Shown: positions 1 to 11,391, counted from the first letter of the stretch. The stretch: DNA of 64,000 nucleotides from Tupaia tana (GCA_026018925.1 JAKSZU010000016.1:55813075-55877074), one strand, 5' to 3'. The notes: generated by a model from the sequence alone, not told the origin. Numbers and translations: made by a program.

Positions 1-184
1 CCTATAACCATTCTTCAGTGGGAAACTACTATAGGTGCCTAGACTATCTCTTTGGGATGCTCCCAGAGATGCCATTCCTCAGCTTGATTGAGGAGTGCTA
101 GGTGTTGTCAGAAACTTATCCCAATTCTGCATGGCTGGTGTCCCCTGATAGCCATCAGAGACTAGTAAATTTGCCAGAATCTTG

Positions 185-580
185 CTACTAAAGGTGCAAT
201 TCATGAACCTGAGCATCAGCATCACCTGAGGTCTAGTTAAAACTGCCCAGGTCTTTTGGACTAGCTCAGTGGCCTGTTGGTTAAGGCAGCCAGATCCCAC
301 ATAGCCAACCATGTCATGAGTCCCAAACCCAGCGGCTTGAGAAACACACCAGGTGAATGTGTGTACATGACCAAAATCCCAAAAGGAGAGATTGAGGAGG
401 AGGAATTGCAGTACGATCATTCCCCATAGGAGTTGCTTTCTCCTTTCCATGTCTTGTCTGTCTCTCTCTGGCAGCCACACATACCCTCTAGCAAAAAACA
501 GTTAAAAAAAAAAAAAAAAAAAAAAAAAGCCCAGGTCCTACCCCCAAAGATTCTTATTTAATAGATGTGGCATTCAGCCA
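185..580 (+). mobile_element. MER5A-like hAT MITE fragment split by a SINE
   Basis: The text 'gagcatcagcatcacctgag' (about 199-218) and the continuation 'cccaggtcctacccccaaag' (about 530-549) match the middle of a MER5A-type non-autonomous hAT (Charlie) element. The two halves are separated by the SINE at 253-528, so the MITE is the older insertion. Family assignment is from memory of the consensus. Confidence 0.6.
253..528 (+). mobile_element. SINE-A2 copy with oligo(A) tail
   Basis: A tRNA-like head (CTAGCTCAGTGG, then CCAGATCCCACATAGCC) is followed by the family middle part, the CT-rich stretch, 'cacacataccctctagc' and an A-run of about 24. The word 'gcccaggtc' stands at both edges (244-252 and 529-537) as a target-site duplication. 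It lies inside a MER5A-like element. Confidence 0.85.
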
Positions 581-639
581 AGGTCAAAGTTCACTTGCTA
601 AACTTTATGTGCTGAAGACCTAGGGACCCAGTTAAAACA

Positions 640-745
640 CGGATTCTGATTCTGCTAGGTCAGTGATGGCATCTGAGATTATGCATTTCTAAAGCTCCAG
701 GGCAATACTGATGCTCCCTATCCTCAGACTATACTTTGCACAGTG
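640..745 (+). mobile_element. MER5A-like fragment
   Basis: The sequence 'gttaaaacacggattctgat' and the following 'gggcaatactgatgctccc' resemble the 3' half of MER5A. It may be the remainder of the copy at 185-580 or a second insertion. Confidence 0.5.
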
Positions 746-1699
746 AGAATGTGGAGAAAAGTTCTCTCAGCCTCCACTCTTGGGCCCTCACCCAAGGGGC
801 TCAAACCCAATCAAAGGGACAGAGCAGGAAACATACAACACACCAAGTTCTTCCTTTACTCTTTTCTGCCCTCTGTTCCCCCAGTTCTAAAACATAAATC
901 TCCTGTGGAAATTCAATACTTAGAGTATATAAAAGGGTGAGCCAGGGGAGTTGAGACAGTATTGTGTGATCTGAAAGAACAGTCTAGGGGGATGCAACAG
1001 GACCTGCCCCTGCATGTGAGATGGAATGTGGGATAAACAGTCTATGCAAGCAGTGTCTGAACAGCTCAGCCACCCATTCCCCCACAAATGTGAGTTCAAT
1101 AAACAGAAGCAGAGAGAGCTGTTACCATGATAAAACTACATAGAGTTAAAACTATACTTGCATTTACCCTTAAGATCTCAAGGAAGCTTACAGAAAATTA
1201 CAAGAATATTTAATAATCCCTAAAGAGATCAATTAAATAAATCATTAGAAACCAGAAGTTTTAACTCAAATACAACTTGGAATTGGTGAATGGGATGCAT
1301 TTTAGATATACAAAAGATCTGCATAGGTTTCATAGCAGCACTACTGGAAACTACCTAGACCAAGGAGTCGCCAAGCTCAGTGGTGGAGTGCTGTTCCTCA
1401 TGTCCAGTGACTCTAAAGTAGAGCTACTACCACCTCCATACATGCCCGTGCCCTTCCAGCCCACCCCTCCCTGTGCTCGCAGCTGCCTCGTTCCTAGCTT
1501 TGTATAAGAGTCTCCTAATGCTTCTGCCACCTCTAGCCCCTTGTTACAGTCCAGTGAGTCTTCCACAGGGCTGAGATTCTGGGCACCAACCTTCACTTCT
1601 TTCTCCAAAACATTACCCTGACCTGTTGATTTAGCTCCAGATCTATATAATTCTCTCCATATTTACCACCTTGCTTCACCACCACCCTCATCAACCCTC
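746..1699. other. Unassigned intergenic DNA
   Basis: No repeat family, gene or regulatory feature is recognisable. Short open frames on both strands (for example 1277-1507) overlap each other and have no similarity that I know. Confidence 0.5.
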
Positions 1700-2160
1700 A
1701 TGAAGAGAAATGTGACAGTTCCACTCCCTCTCCACCTCTAGATACACCGAATCCCTCCACCGACAGCCAAAGTGGTGCCTCTTCAACTCAGATCTATGCT
1801 TATTATTCCTCTGCATAAGCCCCTTTGAGAGTTTCCATTGCCAAGAGGGTAAAGTTCAAAGCCCTCAGCCTTCTACGATCTGGGCTCACTATTTCCTGCT
1901 GTACACTGTACTCCTACCGGGTAGGGAGGAGACTTCAGGTAAAGTCAAATGAGAAACGCTATAGGCTCTCCACTAAGCTCTCTCCTACCTCGAATCATTT
2001 ACCCTCTGCCTGAAATGTCATGACATATCTTACATCTTCTGTTTTCCTATTTTCCATGCAGGATTTATTACAGACATCACCCCTGCAAAGGAGCCTTCCC
2101 TTATGCTCCATTCCATCACCCAGGTCTAGATTAAGGACTTTCTTCTACCTGATTCCATAA
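1700..2160 (+). mobile_element. L2 (LINE2) 3' fragment
   Basis: Typical L2 wording is visible: 'gccaagagggtaaagttcaa', 'gatctgggctcac', 'ctctgcctgaaatgtcatga' and 'aggagccttcccttatgctc'. A 37-bp block (1921-1957) interrupts the match and is listed separately. Confidence 0.65.
1921..1957 (+). repeat. 37-bp word shared with 2731-2767 (copy 1)
   Basis: The block beginning gtagggaggagacttcaggt recurs about 810 bp downstream with 33 of 37 positions identical. All four differences are A/G transitions. Here it sits within an L2 match and looks inserted. Confidence 0.7.
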
Positions 2161-2730
2161 AACCCAGTGCCTTTCACTGCACTGAATGCATTGCATCATA
2201 TTTGTGTTTTCCCATGTCTGTGAGCTCTCTGAAAGCAGCGATAGAGTCTGAAGCATCTGTAAATCCTCAATGTGGAGAACAGAGCTGACACAGAAACGGC
2301 ATTCAAATATGTGTAGATTGATCGCTGAAAACTTGTGGGAGTACAGCATATATTTTGGAAAACGTAATAAGGGCTCCAGGCGTTTTTGACAGGATAGAGT
2401 GATGAACTGAGTTTAACAAGATAAAATTTAATTGGAACAAATGTAAGGTTCTGCCCTTGGGTCCAAAAGGCACAGGTGTAAGAAGAGAGAACGGTGTGTA
2501 GTTGCAGTTTGTATGAAAAGCCTGGGGAGTTAGAGTCATCAGTACGCTCGGCACAGGTCAATAGTGTGATCTGAGTGCCAAAAAATTAACGCAATCTTAG
2601 CTTGCACTGAAAGAGTAGTTTCTAGAATGAAAGAAGTGATAGATTCTCAAACCACACTGTAGTTCTGGGTTCATTCTGAGCTTCACATTTGAGGGGCCAG
2701 ATTGTAATAGACACTAAGGAAAAAGACGAG

Positions 2731-2767
2731 GTAGGGAGAGGACTTCAGATAAAGTCAAATAAGAAAC
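2731..2767 (+). repeat. 37-bp word shared with 1921-1957 (copy 2)
   Basis: Second copy, beginning gtagggagaggacttcagat, in the same orientation. It lies just upstream of the palindromic MITE at 2821-2890. The flanks of the two copies are unrelated. Confidence 0.7.
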
Positions 2768-2820
2768 ATGTGAAGGACATGAATCTGTTTCACTTTCACA
2801 ATGCATTTGGGTCCATACTA

Positions 2821-2890
2821 CTGGATCATCAGAAAAGTCATGATGTATTTTTCTATGCAAAAATGCATCATGACTTTCCCGATGACCCAA
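2821..2890. mobile_element. 70-bp palindromic mariner-type MITE, copy 1
   Basis: An inverted repeat of about 30 bp per arm: AGAAAAGTCATGATGTATTT on the left, mirrored by GCATCATGACTTT...GATGACCCAA on the right, with almost no loop. TA dinucleotides flank it at 2819-2820 and 2891-2892, as for Tc1/mariner insertions. The same element recurs at 40117, 51602 and 52679. The left tip is diverged (CTGGATCATC). Confidence 0.8.
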
Positions 2891-3084
2891 TAGTTATTGA
2901 CAAACATCTGAAGATTTTTTTAAGAATTATTAGGAATTATTATTTCTAACCAGTGGGGCTGTCCAGAAATGGATAGGTAGGGAATCTCCTATTAATGAAT
3001 GCATTTTAAACTGCAATAGAATCATCTTTTCCCGATAACCTGATTATGTCACACACCCACGTACAATCCCTACATGTCACACAC

Positions 3085-3440
3085 ACCACTCTCATTGTTC
3101 AATTCCTATCCAGACCTCTGCTTCTAAGGCTTTCTATGGCTTCCCCATGTCCTTCAGTATACAAGAGTATGCATCCATGCAGCCTCTAAGGCTGCGCTCA
3201 TTCTGGCCTCACCTCCTCTCTTTCCTCCCCATCCCCCTTTGCTCCCTTGTCCCTTTAGGAAACTCTTACCAGACTCTCCTGTCTCAAGACCTTGGCCAGG
3301 CAGTTCCCTTTACCTAGATTGCACTGACGTTCCTTCTTTCTTTCACCATTAATGCCTTCACGTCCTTCACATTTGCGCCCCTCCCAGCACACCCCAACCT
3401 ACAGCCTGTGCTTAGCACATCGGTGTGTTATATGATTAAA
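3085..3440 (+). mobile_element. L2 (LINE2) 3' fragment
   Basis: L2-type words occur in order: 'cctatccagacctctgcttc', 'ctttctatggcttcccca', 'gcgctcattctggcctcac', 'ctcaagaccttggccaggca' and 'ttccctttacctagattgca'. Sequence divergence is high. Confidence 0.55.
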
Positions 3441-4261
3441 TAGCATTTGCTTGACATTTCATTATGCTGTGTCTCACTAAGTATTGTTTTTCAATTAGGA
3501 ACGTGTGTTGGAACACATTAAAGTCATATAATACAGGTCAAATCGCTTCAGAAGAAAATGTACAAATAATTTCATTACACCAGCATTCTGTTGTATCAAG
3601 TGGTTGAAATAGGGAGACATTAGACATGGGGCTTGGGGATCCTAGTTGTAAAGGAATTCTGTTGCAACCCTTTTTTGTGTATTTGACCTGTGTGTGCTTT
3701 AATGAATTTTTAAACTATCCTCCTTCAGGCTGCCAATTACAGTCAATTTTCACTCATCTAAAAATCATAAACAGTAAATTAAGTTGAACATTACTCATTT
3801 AATAGTTCCCTGTAGGCTTTCCATTTTTCCCTCCCCAAAACTAAGAAGACCCCATTGAATAAGTAAGTTATGAATTTGCAGGCCATTTACTCAGAGGAGT
3901 ACAAGAAATTTTAATTGTATTTTTCTAAATTGAACTTAATTTCTAACCCAAGCCCCCATTTTTCTCTGTAGTTGAAAATTTAATCTTGCCAATACATTGT
4001 GAATTCAGTTACCCTGGAGTTCTTTCCTGCCCCCTCCTTGGTTCATTATCATGGAATTTATGTCCTGGCCCTCCACTTGCTATATTTGTGAATCCATCTT
4101 TCAAGATGAAACATTCTGTCACATTGTCAGGGTGGTCATCTCTCAATACTGACATCCACTGAGGTGTCCCTGTCATGCTCTATGGTCTGGGATATGACCT
4201 GGTATCAGTTAGGATTATGTCCCATTGTGAAGAACTATTGTCCTGACTTACCATGAGTTAA
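3441..4261. other. Unassigned intergenic DNA
   Basis: Apart from a possible L2 3' end just inside the left edge, I see no repeat, gene or structured element. Confidence 0.45.
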
Positions 4262-4425
4262 ATCAGGGGTTCTGAAAGCCTGACCCCCCTACCAGCAGCA
4301 TCAGCTGGGAAGTTGTTAGACACGAACATTCTCAGGCCCACTCCAGACTATAGCATCAGAGCCAGTAATCTGTGCTCTGACAAGCCTCCCAGATGACTCT
4401 GATGTATGTTCAAGTTTGAGTTAGT
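4262..4425 (+). mobile_element. MER5A-like hAT MITE
   Basis: 'aggggttctgaaagcctgac', 'accagcagcatcagctggga', 'ctcaggcccactccagacta' and 'gccagtaatctgtgctctga' follow the MER5A order from end to end. The copy is old and diverged. Confidence 0.65.
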
Positions 4426-5940
4426 TTCCTTCACAGAACATGAAGTCTGGAGGCTCATGGCTATGCCTGGTGACACCATAGCTGCTCCTAGCTGCCGTGA
4501 AAGCTGTGGAAACACCACTGACAATTCAGCCCCTGTCACTACAGGTGGCAGCAGAAATGGGGATGGTAATGACCATGGGGTCAGTCAACCACCAGTTTAG
4601 CCCCTGGGCTGTTGGGCTCTGTATAACAGTATCTCCTCTGCATGATGATGACCCTTGGGGTCCACTGATAGCTCCCTCAGCTATCTGCCTCCCTGCCTCT
4701 AATGCTTTCATCTGGATGGATCAGGGTCATAGGAATTTGGTTCCTCTTCCTCCAGCCCAGACACTTTCTGCAGTTATTTCTGCCCTATGCCATGGGCAGT
4801 TCCTGCAAAGTGGACATCCCTTCTAGCTTTGGTGCTCACTTTTATTGAGGAGCTCTGTCAGCTACCTGCCTTTGGCAATCAAGCAGAAGGAGGGTTGAGG
4901 AAAAGCAGAGTCAGTGCTGGCACCTCCCTTATTGCCTTAAAGACCATTATCTCACTCATACCAGTGAGAGTTCCCTCTTTAAATACTGGCACAATATGTA
5001 GTCTCCTAAAGCTCTGTGATTTACGCCAGGAATGCATCTTAAAAGCCAAGCACTTGAATCATTTCCCCCCCCCACTGACTGTTCTTGAAGCAATGGAAAC
5101 CTCAAATACAGTGGTCTGTAGGAGGTGGGGGTGGAGGGAGTGGCTCAGGGAAGGATGGCGAGGAGGCCAGGAGGCACTGAGTACTTGACAGTATCTTGTC
5201 AAGTCCGGGATGACTTCATAAACACTAGCTGCTGTTTTCAAAAAACTTCTTTGGAAGAGAATACTGTACAGATGTGAGAGTGTGTTGGTGGGGGGTGTCT
5301 CCCCAAACGCTATGTCTGCCAAGCTCAAAATAGAAATATGCAAAGAAATATCTCTCAAACTAGTTATTTTGAGTGGAAACATGGTAGAGTGGATGAAATA
5401 ATGGAGTAAGAATCAAAAGAACTGGGTGATCTCTTGAATCTGTCACTTCTAGCTGTAACTTAATCTTTTTTTTTAATTTTTTTATTATGTCACTTCTAAA
5501 ATGGAAGTAAAAACACCTACTCTGCCTACCTGGCATATATTTTCATACCCATTTCACAGATAATGGTTGTAAGGGTCTGTAATAGTCTCTAATCTAATGG
5601 TCTATAAGGATCTATAATGAACTAAATATGTATAAAAGTACTTTAAAATAAATTAGTGATTACACACATGAAAGGCACCATGATATTCTGTGTTATAAAC
5701 TAAAGCTGGCAGAATCCTTATTTGCTTTAGTAGACCATGTTTCTTTTTTACCCAAATTCCAGTAATGTTTCTAAGCTTACCCTATGGTTGTCTCTACAGA
5801 CGTTTTGAAAAGAATAGGGAAACAAAATAAAGAGGTTAGGGAAACAAAATAAAGAGGTTAGGGAAATAAAAGACAACAGAAAAATATGTTTCTCATGTAA
5901 CTCAGCAGGTTATTTTAGGTTAAAATATCCTTACTGATTT
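4426..5940. other. Unassigned intergenic DNA with a short tandem repeat
   Basis: Two mutually overlapping frames (4497-4826 and 4787-5188 on plus) are open for 109 and 133 codons, but lack recognisable domains and splice context. I do not call them genes. A 22-bp tandem repeat (5816-5870) lies near the right end. Confidence 0.4.
5816..5870 (+). repeat. 22-bp tandem repeat, about 2.5 units
   Basis: The unit agggaaacaaaataaagagg plus 'tt' occurs at 5816-5837 and 5838-5859, then as a partial third unit. The first two units are identical, suggesting a recent local slippage duplication. Confidence 0.9.
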
Positions 5941-6061
5941 TCTGCTGGCTTGATCTATCAATTACTTAAAGAGGGATGTTGAAGTCTCCAGCTGTAACGC
6001 TGGGTTTGTCTACTTCTCCTTGCAGTTATATCAGTTTTTGTCTCAAATATATAGACATATT

Positions 6062-6337
6062 TTTTAGGGTTTTTTTTTTTTTGTTTGTTTGTTTGTTTGT
6101 TTGTTTTTACCATAGGGCACATGCACTTGTCAGAGACAGAGAGAGGGAAAGTGAGAAATCATCCCTCAGGGTGGATAGCCACAGTGTAATCCCTTCTCTT
6201 CCATTCTCCTCTCAGTATTTGGGCACACACATTCAAGATTCTGGCATGATTTTCAAACCACTAGGTCCAGGGCTTGAACCTCGGTCAGCCTTTGGGTATC
6301 CAGTGCCTTAACCACCATGTCACCTGCTGACCCCAGC
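6062..6337 (-). mobile_element. SINE-A copy, antisense
   Basis: It begins on the plus strand with the oligo(T)/(TTTG)n complement of the tail, then 'ccatagggcacatgcac', the purine-rich stretch and a reversed tRNA-like head ending 'cacctgctgacccc'. 'ctcaaatat' occurs on both sides (about 6042 and 6339), a likely target-site duplication in the old L1M. Confidence 0.85.
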
Positions 6338-6498
6338 CTCAAATATTTTGATGGGTGATTAGATATAGGTACATGTAGAACAATTATTCTTCTTGGAGAA
6401 TTGACCTCTTTATCATAACATAATGTCCCTCTGTATCCCTGATAATTGTCCTCATTTCTGAAGTCTGCTTCATGGTGAATTAACTAATAACTATTTAG

Positions 6499-6501
6499 TC
6501 T

Positions 6502-6544
<43 letters not shown>

Positions 6545-6555
6545 CTCTTTCTTCT

Positions 6556-6600
<45 letters not shown>

Positions 6601-6850
6601 GAATATTTTTTTTGCTATAGGGCACATGCACTCTCACTGGAAAAACAGAGGAGAGATACAAAAAGTGAGAAATAACCCCCAAGGGGAGATGCCACACCAC
6701 CACACCTCAATCCCTTCTCCATTCTCTTCTTGGCATTTTGGGTATACATGCACCCAACATGAGTTTTAAGCCACAGGGTCCAGGACTCCAACTGTGGTTG
6801 ACTATGTGGGACTCCAGCGACATACCCAATATGTCATCTGTTGGTCCCTC
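6499..6850 (-). mobile_element. SINE-A copy with expanded (TTTC)n/oligo(T) tail, antisense
   Basis: About 100 bp of CTTT repeats and T-run precede 'ttgctatagggcacatgcac' and the reversed SINE body. The microsatellite is the SINE tail: oligo(A) that became (GAAA)n on the minus strand. Any lysine-rich open frame across it is an artefact. Confidence 0.85.
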
Positions 6851-7741
6851 TAGTTTTCTTTTGATTCATGTTAGTATAGTACAGTTTTCTCCATGCCTTT
6901 ACTTTTAATCTGAATCTTTAATATGGTCTTCTTGTAAGCAACATATAATTGGGTCTTTGTTTTAAATTCACTCTGACAAACTCCTTTAAACTGGTATATT
7001 TAGACCATTAACATTTAAAATGATCATTGATTTTACTGGATTACTAACTACCATGTTTGTATCAATTTTCTATTTGTGACATTTGTTCTTCCCCCTCCCT
7101 TCTTCTGACTTTTCTGGTTTTAATTATTACATATTGGTTACATTTTATCTCTTGTCTTAACAAATCAATTATACTTTCTTGCTACATTCCAGTAGTTTCC
7201 CTAGAGTTTCTGATATATATTTTTAACTAACCCAGGTTCACTTTCAAATAACTCTTAACCACTTCGCATGTAATATAGGTACCTTATAACAAAATATTTC
7301 CAATTTTCCCTCCTGTTGCTTATGATATTGAGATCATTTGTTTCAATTACCTATGTACTATAGTTACTGAATATCAGGGTCTCTCACTCTTGGGAAAGTC
7401 CACAACCAGCCTCTAGCCACTTGTCAAAATTATCATCTAAGTGTTTTCCAGTTTATGACTCTAGTATCTCCTGGTTTAGATAAACAGATCTTGGCTGTGC
7501 CACTCAAAGTGCCTGTTTCTCTGGATTTCCAAGTGGCTATGTGCTCTGCAACCTCAGTTCTCTAAAGATTCCAAGAAAAGTTGTTGATTTTCAGTTTTTT
7601 TCAGCTTTTTCTTATTGTTGATTATAAAAGTGAAAGCGTTCAAGTTCTTACATAACAGAGCTGAAATTGGGAGTCCAGCAGATAATTTTACATTATGGAG
7701 CTTATAGTTAGGTTTGCTGATTTTTAAAAGCATCCAGGTCT

Positions 7742-7951
7742 TGGGGCCAGCAGGTAGTGTGGTGATTAAGAGTGCTGGACTCCCACATGGACAACTGTGG
7801 TTCAAGTCCCGGGCCCGGCACCTTGCTTTCTCACTTTCCCTCTCTCTCTGCTCTCTCTCTGTCCCTCTCTGGTCAAATTAAAATAAACAAATTAATTAAT
7901 TAAATTAAATTAAGTTCAATAAAATAATTCTTAAAAAAATTTTTTTAAATG
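7742..7951 (+). mobile_element. SINE-B copy with clear TSD
   Basis: The head GGGGCCAGCAGGTAGTGTGG and box B-like GGTTCAAGTCC pass directly into a CT-rich stretch and 'ggtcaaattaaaata', lacking the middle of SINE-A. A duplication of about 15 bp ending 'gcatccaggtct' flanks it (7726-7741 and 7951-7966). Confidence 0.9.
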
Positions 7952-7966
7952 AAAGCATCCAGGTCT

Positions 7967-8899
7967 CAACTCAGTCCTGCTCTACCCAGCTGGCCAATTC
8001 TGGATTAAAAAGAGAAAGCACTTCCTACCTCACAGAGAAGAGATCACTTATCTTCCAATCTGCTCTGAGTACTCCATTCACCCAGCCACCCACCCTGAGA
8101 ACATTGTCACCTGCATGAAGCAAGAACAGTTGCCCTGTGCTAGTCATATTCTCGTTGACACTGGTGTCATTATTCCAGGGTATGGTGCCATTTCTTAGTG
8201 AAGAAACTTCAACTAGCTACAATAAGCAAGGACTGGATTATATAGGCTTATCTCCCGGACACAACCTGCTATGTTCAAAAGGAAAAAAAAATTTTTTAAT
8301 CAATGGTTTGATTATAATATGCACTTCAAAGACACTTAAGAAGATTGCTGGTTTAAAAAAGGAAGAGGAGCAATTCTGACTCCTCCAGTACTCTATCAAC
8401 CTGCACTCCCAAACTGGCAGGTCCACAAAATGAAAAAAGATGCTCGCATTCATGACCCTGCAGCACTACAAGATCTTGGAGAGCTTTTGAATCATCTAAG
8501 AAAAATTAAATTATGTTCAGTAGCACTTTAGTGTTAAGTGAACTTTATACTATATTCCATAGCTACAGAATCTGATCATTTATATGAGGTATGAAGTAAC
8601 TCTCTTATTGTCCAGTATCTAATTCATTTTAGTCCAATTTGAATTACAAAAGTTTACTGAATGCCCACTGCTTATTCTGAATAATAGTACATACAGGAGG
8701 GCATAATCCATTTATTCATGGAGTTCACAATCTTATGGTTAAAGAAAAACAAGCAAACTAGTGAACAAATGAACAAATAAACAAAACAAATAATACACAC
8801 TTTATAACCCAGTACCCAGCACATGCAAAAGTTGACTGAATGAGTGTTTACACAATGATCTACAGACAAAATGCTAGACAAAATAGAGACAAGAGTCTC
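7967..8899. other. Unassigned intergenic DNA
   Basis: No family is recognisable. Several short frames exist on both strands, none with a known domain. Confidence 0.45.
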
Positions 8900-9400
8900 A
8901 GAGAATGTGATACCAGTTGAAAATATATCAGCTCAACTGTGGAGGATTCTCAGGACCCTGGCAGTCAATAAAGTAGAGAAAAGTATTCAGCAAAAGAGAA
9001 AGTGTTAAGAACTTTCAGAGAATGGAGAAAGATCTGGTATTTCCGGAATATGTGGTTAGACAATGCCAAGAAAAAATGCTAGAAAAATAAATCACAAAAG
9101 GCCTTGAATATCAGGCTGAGAGATCTGCATGTTTTCCTATAGAGGACGAGACACCAAAAAGTATTCTGAGCAGATGGGTTACATGGTTGGATGTGTTTTA
9201 GGAAAACCACTGCAGAAGCATGGAGGAAGGTAGACTGGAGTGAGAAGGAGAAGATGGGCTGGCTCCTGCATAAGTTCAAGCAAAAGATAAGGAATAGTAG
9301 TTAGTGGAAAAATTGAAATGGGTATATGGTTCAAGCGATACAACAGAGGTGGGTTCAATAGTACTTGGCTATCAATTGGATCCAAAGGCAGAAAGACTTG
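8900..9400 (+). mobile_element. Ancient interspersed repeat, name not recalled
   Basis: 'aaaaggccttgaatatcagg', 'gagcagatgggttacatggt' and 'aaccactgcagaagcatgga' follow a widespread mammalian repeat with the pattern 'gggccttgtaggccat...agtgacatgatc...actctggctgcagtgtgga'. The same repeat occurs at 18660-19830. Confidence 0.4.
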
Positions 9401-9537
9401 AAGATAGCTCTGGTGAAGCTTACAGAAAGAGCTACAGTTCTCCAGCTCACCCTGTGTCCACACCCTGCAATTTGACTTTAGAGTCTCTATTATCAAGCGA
9501 TGGAGTCTAATTCACTTCACCTTAAAACTAGGTTCCA

Positions 9538-9962
9538 GGAGAAGACATCTGCATTTGAACTGTGAGCAATCCCTTTCAGGCGATAGGACAACTGAAGTTT
9601 TTCTACTCTGATTTCACCCTCCAGACCCCAAGATCTAGAGTAGAGAGGCAAAGCATAAGCCCTTTGAGAATACATCTACATTTGAGTTGTAAGCAATCCC
9701 TTTCAGGTGCTAGGACAACTGAAGATTTTCTGTTCAGACTTCACCCTCCAGATCCTAAGATCTAGAGTGGTGAGGTACCCTCTGTATTCTTCTCTCTGTC
9801 TCTCTCTTTTTTTATACTTTTTATTTTTAATGTAAGGTACTTTTCTTGGTTCTCTGATTCTCCTTTATCTTGCCAGTTCTCCCCTTTCCTCCCTCACATT
9901 TAGGAGGGGCAAAGTACAGGCCCTTTGAGAAGACATCAGCATTTGAGCTGTGAGCAGTCCCT
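9538..9962 (+). promoter_or_regulatory. Repeated 5' UTR monomers of the L1/HAL1-like element
   Basis: The word gagaagacatctgcatttga starts unit 1 at 9539. Unit 2 starts at 9666 (gagaatacatctacatttga) and a partial unit at 9927 (gagaagacatcagcatttga). Units share 'gcaatccctttcagg', 'aggacaactgaag' and 'ttcaccctccagat/acc'. A CT-rich filler (about 9776-9905) separates units 2 and 3. Tandem 5' monomers act as promoters in mouse L1; the role here is inferred from position. Confidence 0.6.
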
Positions 9963-10261
9963 TTCACTTTTTGCTTTTGAAAAAAAAATTGTTTTATTGT
10001 TTTTTCTTTCTTTGTTTTCTTTTCCTTTTCCTTTTCCTTTTACCTTTATCACTTTGCTGCTCAGCCTCCGCACAATGAGTGTCTAGATAGGTATATGTGC
10101 ACAGTAGCCAAATGTCTGAATTTACTATTAGGGTCAGAATAATCCTCAATTCCCACTGAATCTGCACAAAGGGAGAAAAACGGAACTGCAGAGAGATCGC
10201 GGATCACCACCTTCTGCACATCTCTAAACACTCAGATTGAACTTCTAGAAATTAGGAAGAA

Positions 10262-11391
10262 ATGTATAATCATCAGATGATCAGAAATCACCACAGAGGT
10301 ACAAGAAATATAAGAAACCAAGAAAATATCTTTCCCCCAAAGAAAAAGAACAACTCCTCATCACCCACAGACAGTACAAGGGAACTCGTGGAAATGCCAG
10401 ATAAAGAATTTAGAATATTCATAGTGACAAAGCTAACAGAGATGCAAGACAGAGAGACAGTAAACTCCAGAAGATATAGGAGAAAAGAGAGGTGAGGGAG
10501 TTCTTGCACAACCTGAAAGAGGAAATACACACCATAAAGAAGAATCAAACAGAACTATTAGAGATGAAGACTGTAATACAGGAAATCAAAACCTCCCTTG
10601 AAAGTATTAAAAGCAGATTAGATTCATGCAGAAGATCAAATCTCATATGTAGAAGACAGAACCTCTGGCCTAAAAAAATTCACCAAAAAGATTGAGAAAA
10701 TAACCCCCCAAAATGAGGATAATGTATAAGAAATACTAGACACCATTCTTTGTCCAAACAGCCAGAGAATCAGTATCCCAGAAGGTGAAGAAACTAATAA
10801 GGGTATTTATAATCTATCCCATGAAATCCTGGAAGAAAATTTTCCAAACCTAGAGAGGCATTCAAATACCCAGACCCAAGAAATACAAAGGACCCACATA
10901 GAAACAACCCAAGAAGATCTTCTCCAAGGCACATCATAGCCAGATTGACCAAAAGCACAGACAGAGACAAGATACTAAAATTGTCAAGAGAAATGTCAAG
11001 TTACTTATAAAGGATATCCCATCAGGCTAACAGCAGATCTCTCATGTGAAACAATGTGAGAAAGAAAAGAATGGGAAAACATATTCAAAGTGTTAAGTGA
11101 AAAACAATTTCAACCAAGAATACTACACCTGGCAAGATTTTCCTTCATATGGGAAGAAAAGACAAAAACATTCTCAGATAAACAAACCCTGAAAGAATTT
11201 ACCAACACCAGACCGGCTCTCCAAGAAGTTCTGAAGGGAGTGCTCTACCAGGAAAACTACAGACATAGAGTAATAAGAGTCCAAAAAATGACCAAGAAAA
11301 TGGCCAACTTAATGGTATGGACAAGTCCAGAGTTGAATGTTTACTTCAAGAATTTAAACAGAAAGATTGGACCACAACTGAAGAAAGATTA
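10262..11391 (+). pseudogene. L1-type ORF1 pseudogene (nucleic-acid-binding chaperone)
   Basis: Three open pieces in shifting frames line up with L1 ORF1p, the RNA-binding chaperone of the L1 particle. The first (10262-10495) contains PDKEFRIFIVTKLTEMQ. The second (10492-10695) contains a coiled-coil segment IKKNQTELLEMKTVIQEIK. After the frameshifted central part, which preserves a 'PEGEE' word, the C-terminal piece (11090-11392) reads FQPRILHLARFSF and DKQTLKEFTNTRPALQEVLK, the conserved ORF1p C-terminal domain. Several frameshifts and stops make it non-functional. Confidence 0.85.

Larger units (their letters stand above)
5941..7400 (-). mobile_element. Old L1M fragment, ORF2 region, antisense
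   Basis: The plus strand reads as the reverse complement of L1M ORF2: 'gatgttgaagtctccagctg', 'gcagttatatcagtttttgt', 'acataatgtccctctgtatc', 'aattgggtctttg' and 'tatttagaccattaacattt'. Two SINEs (6062 and 6499) interrupt it. No open reading frame survives. Confidence 0.7.

Noticed and set aside
5470..5520. Oligo(T) with 'ttttttattatg' as a SINE remnant
   Set aside because: No SINE body adjoins it. Probably simple A/T-rich DNA.
6491..6703. Lysine-rich open frame on minus
   Set aside because: Translation of a (GAAA)n/A-run SINE tail.
9538..9962. CRISPR-like array (repeats separated by other DNA)
   Set aside because: Only two and a half units of 127 bp, contiguous and diverged, with no unique spacers and in a mammalian genome. 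They are L1-type 5' monomers.
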